64,000 nucleotides of DNA from Prorocentrum cordatum (GCA_963575745.1 CAUYUJ010015754.1:62001-126000), one strand, 5' to 3'; counted from the first letter of the stretch, positions 35,481 to 46,605 are shown. Numbers and translations are program-made. Notes: a model not told the origin generated them from the sequence alone.

Positions 35481-35889
35481 TCGTCGAGTTCGGGCAGGCA
35501 GCGGGCGCGAACCTCGCCGAGATCTTGTGCGGGCGGGCGCCGTTTCCACCAGAGCTGGCGCGGCGGCGACGCGGGCGGCGCGACGGGGCCCATGACCGAC
35601 GCCGCCGCGCGGCGCCACTGGCGGACCGCCTTGCGCGCCGCCCTGTCCACCTCTCGCAATCATCAAGAGTCTTCAGCGGCATTGGCAAGGTCGCGAGCTG
35701 GCTGGAGCGGCGCTCTGACTACCCGGCCTTGCGGGCCGATGTCGCCGCCCACCCCGCTTTCGACCTGTCACGGCGCGTCTGCGGGTGCATCGTGGGAGGC
35801 TGGCTTCGCTCACGTGTCGTGCGCGGCGTCATGTGCGCGCTGCCGTGCAGCGCCTGGTCTCAGGCCTCTCGCCATTTTTATCGCGCCCT

Positions 35890-36223
35890 CAGGCTTTGAA
35901 CGGGCTCCCGGATTGGGAACGCAGTTGTCAGGCTGCGGATCGGCAGTGACTTTTTTTCACTTTGCAATGAGATTTGGTTTCGAGTGCGCCATCCTCGGGG
36001 TCCCCCTTGTGTTGGAGAGCCCTCGGAAACAATGTCGTGGTCGCACCCTCGCATGTTGCAGCTGTCGGGCCTCCCATGTAAAGATGCCGATGCTGATTTT
36101 TGCCAGCGCGGTAACTGATGGCAAGAGTCTGCTCGCTTCATTGGGCGGTGTTGTTGCAAGCCGCCTCAGCCGCTCCTCGGAAGATGCTCGGGCCGAGGCG
36201 GCGTCTGCAACAGGACATGCCTG
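35890..36223 (+). pseudogene. Post-recombinase segment of the same element
   Basis: One frame reads FAMRFGFECAILGVPLVLES followed by PRKQ (35960-36020). That recalls a 'C..LGVPW.LENP' block which, from memory, follows the recombinase in dinoflagellate elements of this sort and is methyltransferase-like. No SAM-binding motif can be seen, so the assignment rests on position and this short match. The frame ends at 36224. Confidence 0.3.
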
Positions 36224-36435
36224 AATCGTATTTCTCTGGACGGGGGCAGCCCGAGGGGGAAGCGTTGGACAGCCATCGCCGAGCAATGCCCCTCCTTGGT
36301 TGCCGCCGCCGCCGGCCTCTGGGTGCGCCGATCCGCCGGACGTATCTTGTCAGCTCATCTTTTTTCCGCTTGTCAGCTAAGCGAATGCTGAATGGGGCGG
36401 CGGCTGCCAGGCAGCCTGTATAGATTCTGGATATC

Positions 36436-36850
36436 GTTTGTTCGCTCTCGGCGGCCTCGAAGCTGGCCCGCCCCGAGCCCGTGTGTTCTCAACAAACTTG
36501 CGTTCTGGCAGATATGCAGCGGGCAAGTGCAGTGACCCGTTTTCCAAACACGCTTGCACGCCGAATTTGCTCAGCCGCCTGCCTCGGAATCTTGTTGTAT
36601 TCCGTGGCCGTTTTGCTCAAGTCCTCCATCCGCCCCTTTACCTCCTCTTTTCACCATTGTGTTTGGAAATTGTTTGTTCGCTCTCAGCGGCCTCGAAGGT
36701 GGCCTGCCTCGAGCTCCAGGTAATTTGCCCGTGTTCTCAACAAAGCTGCGTCCTGGCGGAACAGAGGGCACCTGCACAGATATATTCAAAGGAGTGTGTA
36801 CTCACATATTGGTCAAAGATGCACGCGCCAATATCTAATCGGAGGTTCGG
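36436..36850 (+). repeat. Direct duplication around TTGTTCGCTCTC
   Basis: TTGTTCGCTCTCGGCGGCCT (36437) recurs at 36677 with one change. Both are followed by CGAAG.TGGC and, further on, GTGTTCTCAACAAA. The intervening sequence holds a spliced-leader relic at 36601. No protein is recognised. Confidence 0.65.
36601..36621 (+). other. Spliced-leader relic (one G deleted)
   Basis: TCCGTGGCCGTTTTGCTCAA plus G aligns with the dinoflagellate spliced leader at 19 of 22 positions. It has two A-to-G changes and loss of one G in the GG pair. The 21-nt match is complete end to end, but no gene follows. Confidence 0.55.
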
Positions 36851-37029
36851 GGGTGAGGTAGAAGTGGCACGATCCATCACCAGGAAATTGGTTTTGGTTT
36901 CGAGTCGTGCGCGCGGGCGGTCGAGGCGGAGCTGCGTGGGCGGGCGAGCGGAATGAGCTTGCCATTGCTAGGGCGAAACCGGGCCAACTGTTGCTTCCCG
37001 TCCTCTCGGTTGGTTGGCGGTGTTTCGGG

Positions 37030-37760
37030 GGTGTCCCGCCGGTTGGCTGTTTTTGGTTTGGGGGTGTTCCGATGGTGTCCCGATGGTGTACCTATGGTGT
37101 CCACATGGTGTCCATATGGTGCCCCGATGGCGTCTCGATGGCGTCCCGATGGTGTCCCGATGGGTATCCCGATGGTGTCCCGATGGTGTTTCCATGGTGT
37201 TCCGATGATTGTCCCTTAAGATGGCTCGATCGATGGATCGTGATATCGATGGATCGTGAAACATATCGATAGCTTGATCGATGGATAGGTAGATCGTGGG
37301 AATGATCGGGTATGGACAGTTAGACATATTGATAGTGGGACGGCTACATTGATATATGACCGCAGGTGATACAGAAACCGATAGTGAGATAGTGCGCTCG
37401 ATCGTAAGACCAACTTATCCACAGTGAGATCGATATTGATATTCACAAACACATAGTGTTATCAATAGTGAGATCGATAGATGGTGAAACCGATAGCGGA
37501 ACCGATAGTGAGATCGATAGTGAGACCGATCGTGAAACCGATAGTTTAATCGATAAACATATAGTGTATCAATAGTGCGGTCTATGGTGAGATCGATAGT
37601 GAGATCTATAGTGAGGCCGATTGTGATATCGATCGACAAGTAGTGGACGGGTGGACACTAATGGTGTCCCGATGGTGTTCTGATGGTGTCACGGTAGTGT
37701 CTCGATGGTGGCATGTGTTTGTTCCCAGGGTGTTTCGATGGTGTCCCATCGCAGTTGTCA
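37030..37760 (+). repeat. GATGGTGTCCC and AGTGAGATCGAT arrays
   Basis: A 10-12 bp unit CCGATGGTGTC repeats at 37065-37210 and again at 37660-37750. Between them (37225-37640) is a 12-bp unit ATAGTGAGATCG with many variants. The two arrays are nested; ORFs are repeat peptides. Confidence 0.8.
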
Positions 37761-38019
37761 TCAGTTGGTTCCCCCCCACAATCGCCGACACAACTTCCTT
37801 GTCACCCGAAGGGTGGTCGGTTCGGTATGATCTCAGAATTTCTGATGGTTTCGTTTCAACAGCGAGTGTGCAATGTTTTGTACATCGTTCTACGCCCCCC
37901 CCGCCTCCCTCGGACCCCCCCCCGACCCACCCCTCCAACAAGCCCAACTCCCCGTCGCGGGGATTTGCCATGGGCACTCGGCCCCAAAAGATAAGAAGTT
38001 TCCCAGTCCCCCCCAGCGG

Positions 38020-38160
38020 ACTTTCGTTGGACCTCGCTGGATCTTGTGCTGCTCAGGTCGTCAAGCTGCCCTGCGACTGCAAGGTGGCGTACTGTGCCCA
38101 GTGCTGGGACCGCTGCTTGGAGGGGCTCGGGCGCACGGAGCAGAAGCACGCAGTCTCGGT
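38020..38160 (+). other. Possible Cys-rich exon fragment
   Basis: In one frame the sequence reads AAQVVKLPCDCKVAYCAQCW then DRCLEGLGRTEQKH. The C.C....YC..CW..C spacing resembles part of a RING or related zinc finger. It is isolated, followed by TCC-rich sequence, and has no start or stop context. It may be an exon of a gene otherwise not visible. Confidence 0.25.
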
Positions 38161-38389
38161 ATTGCTCCTGCCTCCTGGCTTCTGCCTCCATGCTCCTGCC
38201 TTCTACCTCATGGCTCCTGCCTCCTCCTCCTCCTGCCTCCCCCTCCTCCTCCTCCTGACTCCTCCTTCTCTTCCTCCTCCTCCTCCTCCCTTTCCTTCTC
38301 CAGTGGATCTTTGCAGGCAGGAGCGCTGCGACGCACTCGCCCTCCTCGTCTTCGCGCGGGGCTTGTGTTTGTGTGTGTGTGCCCTCCCC

Positions 38390-38426
38390 TCCGTAACCAT
38401 TTTGGCCCAAGCCTTCTTGGCTCAAG
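38390..38426 (+). other. Spliced leader plus 15-nt inner relic
   Basis: 38390-38411 matches the 22-nt dinoflagellate spliced leader at 20 positions (ends CCATTTTGGCCCAAG). It is followed directly by CCTTCTTGGCTCAAG (38412-38426), a 13/15 match to the last 15 nt of the leader. The leader contains an AG just before those 15 nt, so trans-splicing onto a genomic leader relic leaves exactly this remnant. The configuration is the published hallmark of a gene copied back from mRNA at least twice. Confidence 0.8.
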
Positions 38427-38644
38427 TCCATACCCACTTGGGGGATTGGACTTGAGGTAGCCGTGGGCTCGAGGGCCCCGCCCCAGGAGTGTACGGCGGC
38501 GCGCCCAGCGCTCGGGAAACGCGGGGCATGGCATGCCCCGGAGGCGCAGGAGTGGCGATGCCGCCGCTCCCCATGGTGCACCGGCTGCTGCCGGGGCTGG
38601 CTCGCAGTGCTGATCCCGACCATCGCCGCCGTGGATCGGAAGCT
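38427..38644 (+). other. Sequence behind the spliced-leader relic, no ORF assigned
   Basis: The DNA after the relic should derive from an mRNA. ATG codons occur at 38528 and 38538, but frames close within about 60-100 codons and no family is recognised. A TIR element then interrupts at 38645. Confidence 0.3.
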
Positions 38645-38824
38645 GGGCGAGGGCTGCTAAAACCGTGGCTGCTAAAGCGGCCCTCCCGGAAGGAAGAAAC
38701 AACTTCCCGGAATGAGGCGCGGCCGGCGCGCGAAACAGTCAACGGGCTTCTTCCCGGAAGGACGACGACAACTTCCCGGAGGTCGAGTTGATTTTGGCAG
38801 CCACGGATTTAGCAGCCCTCGCCC
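38645..38824. mobile_element. TIR element family H
   Basis: GGGCGAGGGCTGCTAAAACC (38645 on), continuing GTGGCTGCTAAA, is inverted at the right end, closing at 38824 (..TAGCAGCCCTCGCCC) with two or three mismatches over 33 bp. CTTCCCGGAA blocks inside extend the foldback. The 180-bp element is noncoding. Confidence 0.7.
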
Positions 38825-39706
38825 GGCTTCCCAGTGGACCCGTCGCCGGGGCTTTTGTCGGCGCGCCGGCGGGCGCAGCCGGGCCCGGCGGCCTGATCCT
38901 CGCGGCGCCGGCGCTCGCACCGTGGCGCCGCAGCCCGGGCATGAGCCGACGGCGCCCGTCGCCAGCGCCCGGCCGGCGCCAGCACCGCCGCCGCTGCCGG
39001 CGCGGCTGCGGAGCGTCGCGCGGGCTCCAGGGCTCGGAGGCGACGATAGGTACGAATAGCCCAGGGGAGAGCAATACATGTATCCGGGGGCGCCGATGAT
39101 TAATGTCTTCGAAAAGGCTCCCCGTCGAATACGTATGGGCTGCGTATTCGCCCTTATCGTCGCCGCCGAAGGGCGTCCGCGGCTCGATCCCGCCACGAGT
39201 ATTCCGGCGCGTCGGCAACAGGGGAGAGCGAGTCGGAGGCGGAGGGGGCGGCGCCGCTGGTGGCCGCGCTGCCAGGTGGCCGCGCCGCCTGCAGGGCCTG
39301 AGAGCCCTCGGGCGCCAGCGGCGCCTCCGACGGCGGCAGCGGCGCCCCCGACGGCGGTGGCGCCAGCTGCTCCGCCGGAAGCAGCGCCAGCCGCTACCCA
39401 CGGAGGCGTCGGCGAGGCCGGCAGCGCGAGCGGCCACGGCATCGACCACGCGCAGTTGATCGCGGCGGCCTCGAGGGTTCCGGGCCACGGCGGCCCCGGA
39501 AGGCGTCTCCCTTCGGTGGACGTGAGCGGGCGCTCAGGTCGGGAGGCGCGACGCCTCCAGGCAGCAGGTCTTCGTCATCATGACACGGGGCTCGGAACAC
39601 AGGCCGCTGGGCGGAGGCGAGCGATGGCGCCAGGCCTGCAGCGAGGCGCCGGCGGGTCCTGGCAGTGCCGTGGTGGCGATGCCTCCTCGGCAGGCCGTGC
39701 TCAGTA
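38825..39706. other. No gene seen; GC-rich
   Basis: All frames give Ala/Arg/Pro/Gly-rich text typical of high-GC noncoding DNA. No motif or repeat is convincing. Confidence 0.5.
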
Positions 39707-39855
39707 CCCTGACCTTCAGAGAGCTATTTTCTAGCACGGGAGGCCTAAACACATAAAAAACGAAACGAAACAGCCCAAAACCAAGACATAGAATAGCTCT
39801 GGGATAGGTTTGTAAGTCGCGTGCTATTTTTTAGCTCTCCTGGAATGTTATAGGG
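39707..39855 (+). mobile_element. TIR element family I, forward copy
   Basis: The element starts CCCTGACCTTC, then GAGCTATTTTCTAGCACG, and ends CGTGCTATTTTTTAGCTC then CTGGAA. The two ends are inverted copies of each other. The central text CCAAAACCAAGACATAGAAT matches the reverse complement of the copy at 40820. Confidence 0.75.
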
Positions 39856-40007
39856 GCGGCTCCAGTTTCGGCCGCCCCCGGGAGGCGTCGTCGTCAGTCG
39901 ATCGTGCGCTCGCGACGGCCGCGCTCGCCCAGAGCGACGGCCCTCCTGCGCCCAGGGGATAGCAGGTGGGCAGCGCCCCCGCGGAGTGGCGGCAGCTCGC
40001 GCTTCCT

Positions 40008-40162
40008 TCAGGAGGGAAAAATACACACAGAATCGTCGATCCCCCAGAAAATATGGGAAAATATGGGAAGTGGGGGGGAAGACAAAAACCCAGAAAATAT
40101 GTGAACATATGGGGAATCTTTTTATTTGTGTGTATTTATTTGTGTGTCCCAGGGCCCCTTCA
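40008..40162 (+). mobile_element. Dispersed repeat family B, copy 5
   Basis: The left end is TCAGGAGGGAAAAATACACA and the right end GTGTGTCCCAGGGCCCCTTC. It is one of the best-preserved copies. It sits between the two inverted family I elements. Confidence 0.8.
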
Positions 40163-40819
40163 TTCCTGCCTCCTGTTGCTGCGTCCGCCCCAGCCTGGCC
40201 CGCCGCTGGGGCTGGAGATGAGAGCGCCGTCGAGGTGAGACCTTCCGGCTCCGCAGCTCCGCAGTCGGAGATCGATGGGGCGCAGGCTTGCCCCCAGCGG
40301 TGGCGCGGTTGGGACCCCGCCACTGCGGCGCCCGCTTCCAGGGTGCCGCCTGCGGAGGCGGCCCCGGCAGCCGAGGCCCCCCAGGGCGCCTTGGGCGACG
40401 TCGACGGAGCGGCCGGCGACGCGACGGCGGCGGCAGCGCTTCAGGGCAGCATAATTAGGCGCCGGCGCTGCCGACGGCGCGGCGGCGGCGGCGGCGCGGC
40501 TGCCAGTGCGCTTCCGAGCGCTGCCGGAGCGGCAGCCCGCGACGGGAGGGCTCCCCTGCGCGCGGGGGCCGGCGACCTTTCCGGAAGCCGCTGCAGCAGG
40601 AGGGTGGCCGCCGGAGGCTTCGCCCAGCAGCGCTGCGCGGTGGTCTGGTAGGTATAGTCAGATGGGGGGCCTCGCGGCTGCGGCGGCTGGGAAGAGGGGG
40701 CCCCCGGCCGCCTTCCCACCTGGGGCGTGGCTGGCAGCGCGCGCGCCGCGGGGCCCCTCGGATGCCCCTATAGGTTGGGCGCGGGCGAGTTCGACATCGA
40801 GCTCGCTCACGACGTCCTC
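40163..40819. other. No gene seen; Ala/Arg/Pro-rich frames
   Basis: One frame is open from 39986 to 40651 but begins inside the family B repeat and continues as Ala/Pro/Arg-rich text of GC-rich DNA. There is no recognised domain, though a low-complexity exon cannot be excluded. Confidence 0.4.
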
Positions 40820-40970
40820 CCCTGACCTTCCATGAGGGCTAAGAAATAGCACGCGACTTAAAAAACCTATCCCATAGAGCTATTCTGTGTCTTGGTTTTA
40901 GGCTGTTTCCTTCCGCTTTTGAGGTTTCTAGGCCTCCCGTGCTAAAAAATAGCTCCCTGGAAGGTCAGGG
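40820..40970 (-). mobile_element. TIR element family I, inverted copy
   Basis: Ends CCCTGACCTTCCATGAG and CCCTGGAAGGTCAGGG are inverted repeats extending about 34 bp inward (AATAGCACG / CGTGCTAAAAAATAGC). The whole 151 bp is the reverse complement of the copy at 39707, at roughly 80% identity. Together they form a 1.26-kb inverted structure. Confidence 0.8.
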
Positions 40971-41939
40971 TCGGGCAGCACCCTCGCCTCCTTCTGGGGC
41001 GCCCCCGGCGGAGGTTGCAAGCGGGGCGCTCCCGGTCGCGGCGCAGGCTCGGGCGGGGCTCGGCGCGGCTGCCGGCGCGGCCGAGGCTGGGGGCGCCAGC
41101 GCCGCCCTCGAGTCGCTCCCCCACTCCCGCCGGTCGCGTCTGCCTCCTCCTCCTCCTCCTCCTCCTCGGCTCGGGGGCCCCCAAGCAGTGTGGTGACCAC
41201 ACCGTGCGGTGAGTCGGTGGGGATTCGGGGTCACCGCACGCTTCTGGGACTGGGGTCGTTCTCCGAGGACGCCGCGGGCGACGGGGGCCTCCGAGGCCCC
41301 GAGACCGTGCGGTAAAGGGACCGTGCGGTGACGTCTTGTGGGACTTCGAGGTCCGCACGGCCTGTCACCGCGCCGTCTCGGGACTCCCTCCTGGGGCGTC
41401 GCCACCGGTGCAGGCCCAGGAGCCAGCCGCCTGGGTCGCTCCCAGCGGAGGTCGGCCCCCCGCTGGGCCCGGCCGACGCGGCGGCGCTGCGGGCAGGCCC
41501 TCGGGTGGCTCCCCTCGGAGGTGCCGCTCGGCCCTCGTGGGCGGCGCGGCCGCCGGGGCCGGCCCTCCCCACCGCGGGCGCGGCCCCGCGGGCGGAGGCG
41601 GTCGTTTCTTCTTCGGCTCACGGGGTCGCTTTGGAGCCATCTTCGGTTCGCCGTGATGGCATGTTCGGGTCATGGACAGGGAAGGAAGGACGGGGGGAGG
41701 AGGACGACGAGGAGGAGGAGGAAGGAAGGAAAAGGAGGAGGAGAAGGATAGTGAAGAGGGACATACCGGATCGAGGATCAAGGATCCAAGATCCAAGATG
41801 CAAGATCGAGGATCCAAGCTCGATCGAAGTTCGAGGATCGATGGGAGGTCAAATTTCCAGGTCTTCCCGTTTCCTCCCCTCTTCTCCCTCGACCGTGCCC
41901 TCGACCAGTCCCCCTCCCCATCCGATTCCCCCTCGCTTG
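40971..41939. other. No gene seen; GC-rich, ACCGTGCGGT motif
   Basis: A short (TCC)n lies at 41147-41168. ACCGTGCGGT recurs at 41203, 41305 and 41319, and GTCACCGC also recurs. (GGA)n covers about 41695-41750, followed by GGATC-rich short repeats (41765-41850). Confidence 0.5.
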
Positions 41940-42235
41940 TTCTTTTCCTCAGTTCCTTTTCCTTCCAGGGGTCCCGATCGAAAGACCCAGGGGCGATTGG
42001 AAACGGAAGATCCAGGGACGGGGATCCAGGATCATTCGAAGATCCAGGGTCGAGGCTCGATGCACGAGGATGTTGTCCAGGATCTTGTCCTCACTTCCTT
42101 TTCCTCCCAGGGGAGACGATCGGAAGGTCCATGGGCGATCGGAAACGGAAACTCCAGGGACGGGGATCCAGGATCATTTGAAGATCCAGGGTGGAGGTTC
42201 GATGAACGAGGATGCTATCCACCAGTGTACACAGC
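41940..42235 (+). repeat. Tandem pair of ~145-bp units
   Basis: GGGACGGGGATCCAGGATCA recurs at 42015 and 42159, with flanking TTCCTTTTCCT, GGAAACGGAA and GAAGATCCAGGGT shared by both units. Confidence 0.75.
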
Positions 42236-42400
42236 TACACACAGAGACACTTGCATGGCATCACCACCAGTACACACAACCACACACAGAGACTCTTGCA
42301 TGGCATTATCACCAGTGCACACAGCCACACACAGGGACACTTGTACGGCATCACCACCAGTGCACAAAGCCACACACAGAGAAACAACGTATGTCGGCAT
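42225..42400 (+). repeat. ~46-bp tandem array
   Basis: Four units carry CACACACAGAGACACTTGCA, TGGCATCACCACCAGTGCA and CACAGC, with a few changes each. It is noncoding. Confidence 0.8.
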
Positions 42401-42626
42401 CAGTGCACGGTCCAGCCTCCAGGCCAGAACTCGCCATTGCCCGCATGTGCGTTGCGAAGCAAAACGCAAGGTGCGCAACACAGAAGTGGTCGATTCAATA
42501 TGTTTGTTTTGTGGGTTTTGGGATCCCGCCGGGCATTTCCATGGACCGCCTTCAGGGTAACCGTCGGATGCCCCCAGACTGGAGGCCGGTCCATTTGGAC
42601 TGGCCCGGGCCTGGAGACCGGTCCGT
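42401..42626. other. No gene seen
   Basis: A short stretch of unique sequence between two arrays; no motif. Confidence 0.4.
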
Positions 42627-44228
<1,602 letters not shown>

Positions 44229-44288
44229 AACTCAAGCCATTGGCGACGCCGGGCGGCCTCCGGGCGGCTTTCGAGCCGCACGCCCGTG

Positions 44289-46124
44289 ATGCGCTTGCCC
44301 GCCTTTTCGGCGGGCGACTTCTTTCTCGTGCTTTTGCTCACTCTGAGCTCGGCCGCGTTGGTGTCAATTGTGCGCCCCGACGCTTTGGGCTTTGGCCCGA
44401 AGCACGGTGCGCCCTTTGACGTTACCGCTGATCCTGTGGCCGCCCTCCGTGAGGGCCTGCTACTTTTGGCCAGGTACTGGAGGTGCGCACTTATAGGTGC
44501 GTATCTCATTTTTGTTTCACTGGTGTTATCCGCCTTTGTTGCTCCAGCTAAGCGTGGGGATTCCTTGCTCCAGGCTATTGCCATCACTGGTACGGGAACG
44601 GCACAGCGCTTCAACACGGTGCAGGCCCGGCTTCGGTACATTAGTTCACTCTTGGCGCGGCTACGCAACTCGAGCGAGCGGCAGCCCTCATCTAGTGCTG
44701 ACGTTGGCACTAAGCTATGCGAGATTGATATGCGCCTACAGGCTTATGCGCAGCAGCGAGCCGCTATTGACAATGGCGCTCTGCGGAGCCTAAGTATGTT
44801 GCAGACCCGTTTAGATGAGTGCGTCGTCACCCTTGGCGCACGCCTGAATAGCGTGGATGCGCAGATGACAGCTCTTACGATTGAGCTTAGAAGAGACCGC
44901 GTGGCAGACAAGGACCTGAAGACCGTGGATTCGCCGCGTAATTCTTCACAGGTCGGTGGAGACGAGCCGGCTTGCAGCTTGCCCCTTCCCCTGGTTCCTC
45001 ACATGGCAGGATCCGACCCGGCTACGCACCTTGCTGCAGCGCCGGTACTTAATAACCCACACGACGGCCATGGGAGCCGACCTGCGGAGGTTCCGGAAGA
45101 GCTGCATTTATTTGGCGGCACCTTCGCCGTAGCCGCGAAAGAGCTGTTGAAATTCAACCAGGAGACTCCTGGTAGGATCCTTGCCGAGTTGGAGCGCCCG
45201 ATCTATACGGCTAAGGTTGAGGGGTATTCGTTTGGGGACGTTTCTCGGTGTCAGAACATTGGAGGCGGGGCCTTCCCAAAGGTCTCTTGCGACCGTGCCC
45301 TCGCCCAAGCGTGTAAGAACGTCTGGGCGACCGAGTCCTTGGACATGGCATTCGCTGCTGCGAAGCTCCTACCGTCCCGCAAGGCCAGGCTTTTGGCCTT
45401 CCTCAAACATGTCAGCGCTGTCTCAGCCGTGCTTGATTGTGTGAAGCCTAGAATAGATTCGATGACGCGCTTGCTTTGGCAGCACAACGCTGCGTTAGTG
45501 GACCTAGAGACTTACAGGCGCACGCGTCAGGACGTGTACGATTGGATGCAAACTGGAGACCCTTTGTACGTGACTAAGACGGGGACGTCCGTCTCTAAGC
45601 ATCCAGGATTTGATGCAGAGATTGGCAGGACCAAGCGTAACTCCAGCGCATTCTTTGGTACCATGGCGGTCGCCGCTCTGCAGGGTGCCGACTGGGCCTG
45701 GGCCAGACTGCGCGTACTCCTTCATGGGTGCCGATCTAAGCTGACGCGGCTGACCACCCCTGTCGTAGGATTGTCTCCCGACGCCGCTGCCGCGTATTTG
45801 GACCCTTCCAAATTGTGGGCGTGCCGGATCTTCTCCTACGCCAACATGCCCTGTGTCACATTATCCAAGCCGTTCCAAGCTGAGTTCTATGCTGGCATGT
45901 CGAAGTCCTCGAAGTGTCCCTTCGCGTTCTATTACGATCCGTTTTATCCAGGCCAGGTCCGCCTGTTCATCCAGCTTCTACACACGCTGCGGACAAAAAC
46001 CTACGGCTGTTACGAGCAGTTGTTTGCCGCCGACAAATGGGATTACTCTGAGCTAGCTCTGGCGCAAAATTTCATTGACAGCCTCTCAGACGAGGAAGTT
46101 GAGCTGCTCCCTTCCACTGTCTAA
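44289..46124 (+). CDS. Uncharacterised 611-aa membrane/coiled-coil protein
   Basis: This is the longest clean ORF in the window that is not repeat-derived: ATG at 44289, TAA at 46122-46124, no introns. Residues ~11-28 (FFLVLLLTLSSAALVSIV) and ~63-85 (WRCALIGAYLIFVSLVLSAF) are two membrane segments. Residues ~100-205 are heptad-like and Arg/Leu-rich, predicted coiled coil (LQTRLDECVVTLGARLNSVD). The C-terminal ~350 residues are mixed alpha/beta-like with conserved-looking Cys and aromatics (CPFAFYYDPFYPGQVRLFIQ). No family is recognised. The frame is open upstream only as poly-Ser from the TAG array, so the ATG is the natural start. Codon use is less GC-biased than in the retroelement remains, like the helicase locus at 58 kb. 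Orientation at the membrane and function are unknown. Confidence 0.75.
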   Translation: MRLPAFSAGDFFLVLLLTLSSAALVSIVRPDALGFGPKHGAPFDVTADPVAALREGLLLLARYWRCALIGAYLIFVSLVLSAFVAPAKRGDSLLQAIAITGTGTAQRFNTVQARLRYISSLLARLRNSSERQPSSSADVGTKLCEIDMRLQAYAQQRAAIDNGALRSLSMLQTRLDECVVTLGARLNSVDAQMTALTIELRRDRVADKDLKTVDSPRNSSQVGGDEPACSLPLPLVPHMAGSDPATHLAAAPVLNNPHDGHGSRPAEVPEELHLFGGTFAVAAKELLKFNQETPGRILAELERPIYTAKVEGYSFGDVSRCQNIGGGAFPKVSCDRALAQACKNVWATESLDMAFAAAKLLPSRKARLLAFLKHVSAVSAVLDCVKPRIDSMTRLLWQHNAALVDLETYRRTRQDVYDWMQTGDPLYVTKTGTSVSKHPGFDAEIGRTKRNSSAFFGTMAVAALQGADWAWARLRVLLHGCRSKLTRLTTPVVGLSPDAAAAYLDPSKLWACRIFSYANMPCVTLSKPFQAEFYAGMSKSSKCPFAFYYDPFYPGQVRLFIQLLHTLRTKTYGCYEQLFAADKWDYSELALAQNFIDSLSDEEVELLPSTV

Positions 46125-46498
46125 CCATGCAATCTGGCACCTAGCCCACGAGCATTCGACACCTAGGATATTACTAGTGTTACGCCAACATACTACTCAT
46201 ACTGCGCCAACATACTCCACTAATCTACTACCGTCCTCTGATCCATTACTTTTATATTTCCCTGGTGTCATGTCTTTCCTACCCTCCACATGTCAATTTT
46301 GTTTTTCTGAATACGTGTTGCGTTTGCTGGCACGCCGCGCGACGCTCGAATTCTTCTGCGTTCTATTGCACGCACTAATAAAACGTCAATATGATGTCGG
46401 CGTCTTGAGCTCCAAGATTTTCACTTCTGATGGCGGCGCGTAGTACTGGGGCCAGCTCGGCCCTGGCCGGCTGATTGCTGAACTCTGATAGGTTTTCT
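46125..46498 (+). other. 3' flank of the 611-aa gene
   Basis: AT-richer sequence with short duplicated text (CGCCAACATACT at 46163 and 46187) and AATAAAA at 46377. Dinoflagellates are not known to rely on AAUAAA, so no poly(A) site is called. Confidence 0.35.
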
Positions 46499-46605
46499 TT
46501 CAGAAGCGATTAGAAACGAACTCCTGAGTTCCAGCCCGAGAATCTAGAACTCAGACTCCTGAGTTCCAGCCCGGGCTGGAACCCACAAGTCTAATCGCTG
46601 CTGAA
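46499..46605. mobile_element. Small TIR element with nested palindrome
   Basis: TTCAGAAGCGATTAGA is inverted at 46590-46605 (TCTAATCGCTGCTGAA) with one mismatch. Inside, CTCCTGAGTTCCAGCCCG is duplicated, and GTTCCAGCCCGGGCTGGAAC is a perfect palindrome (46563-46582). Confidence 0.6.

Noticed and set aside
46374-46381. AATAAAA as a polyadenylation signal
   Set aside because: Dinoflagellate transcripts are not known to depend on this signal, and one occurrence in AT-richer DNA is unremarkable.
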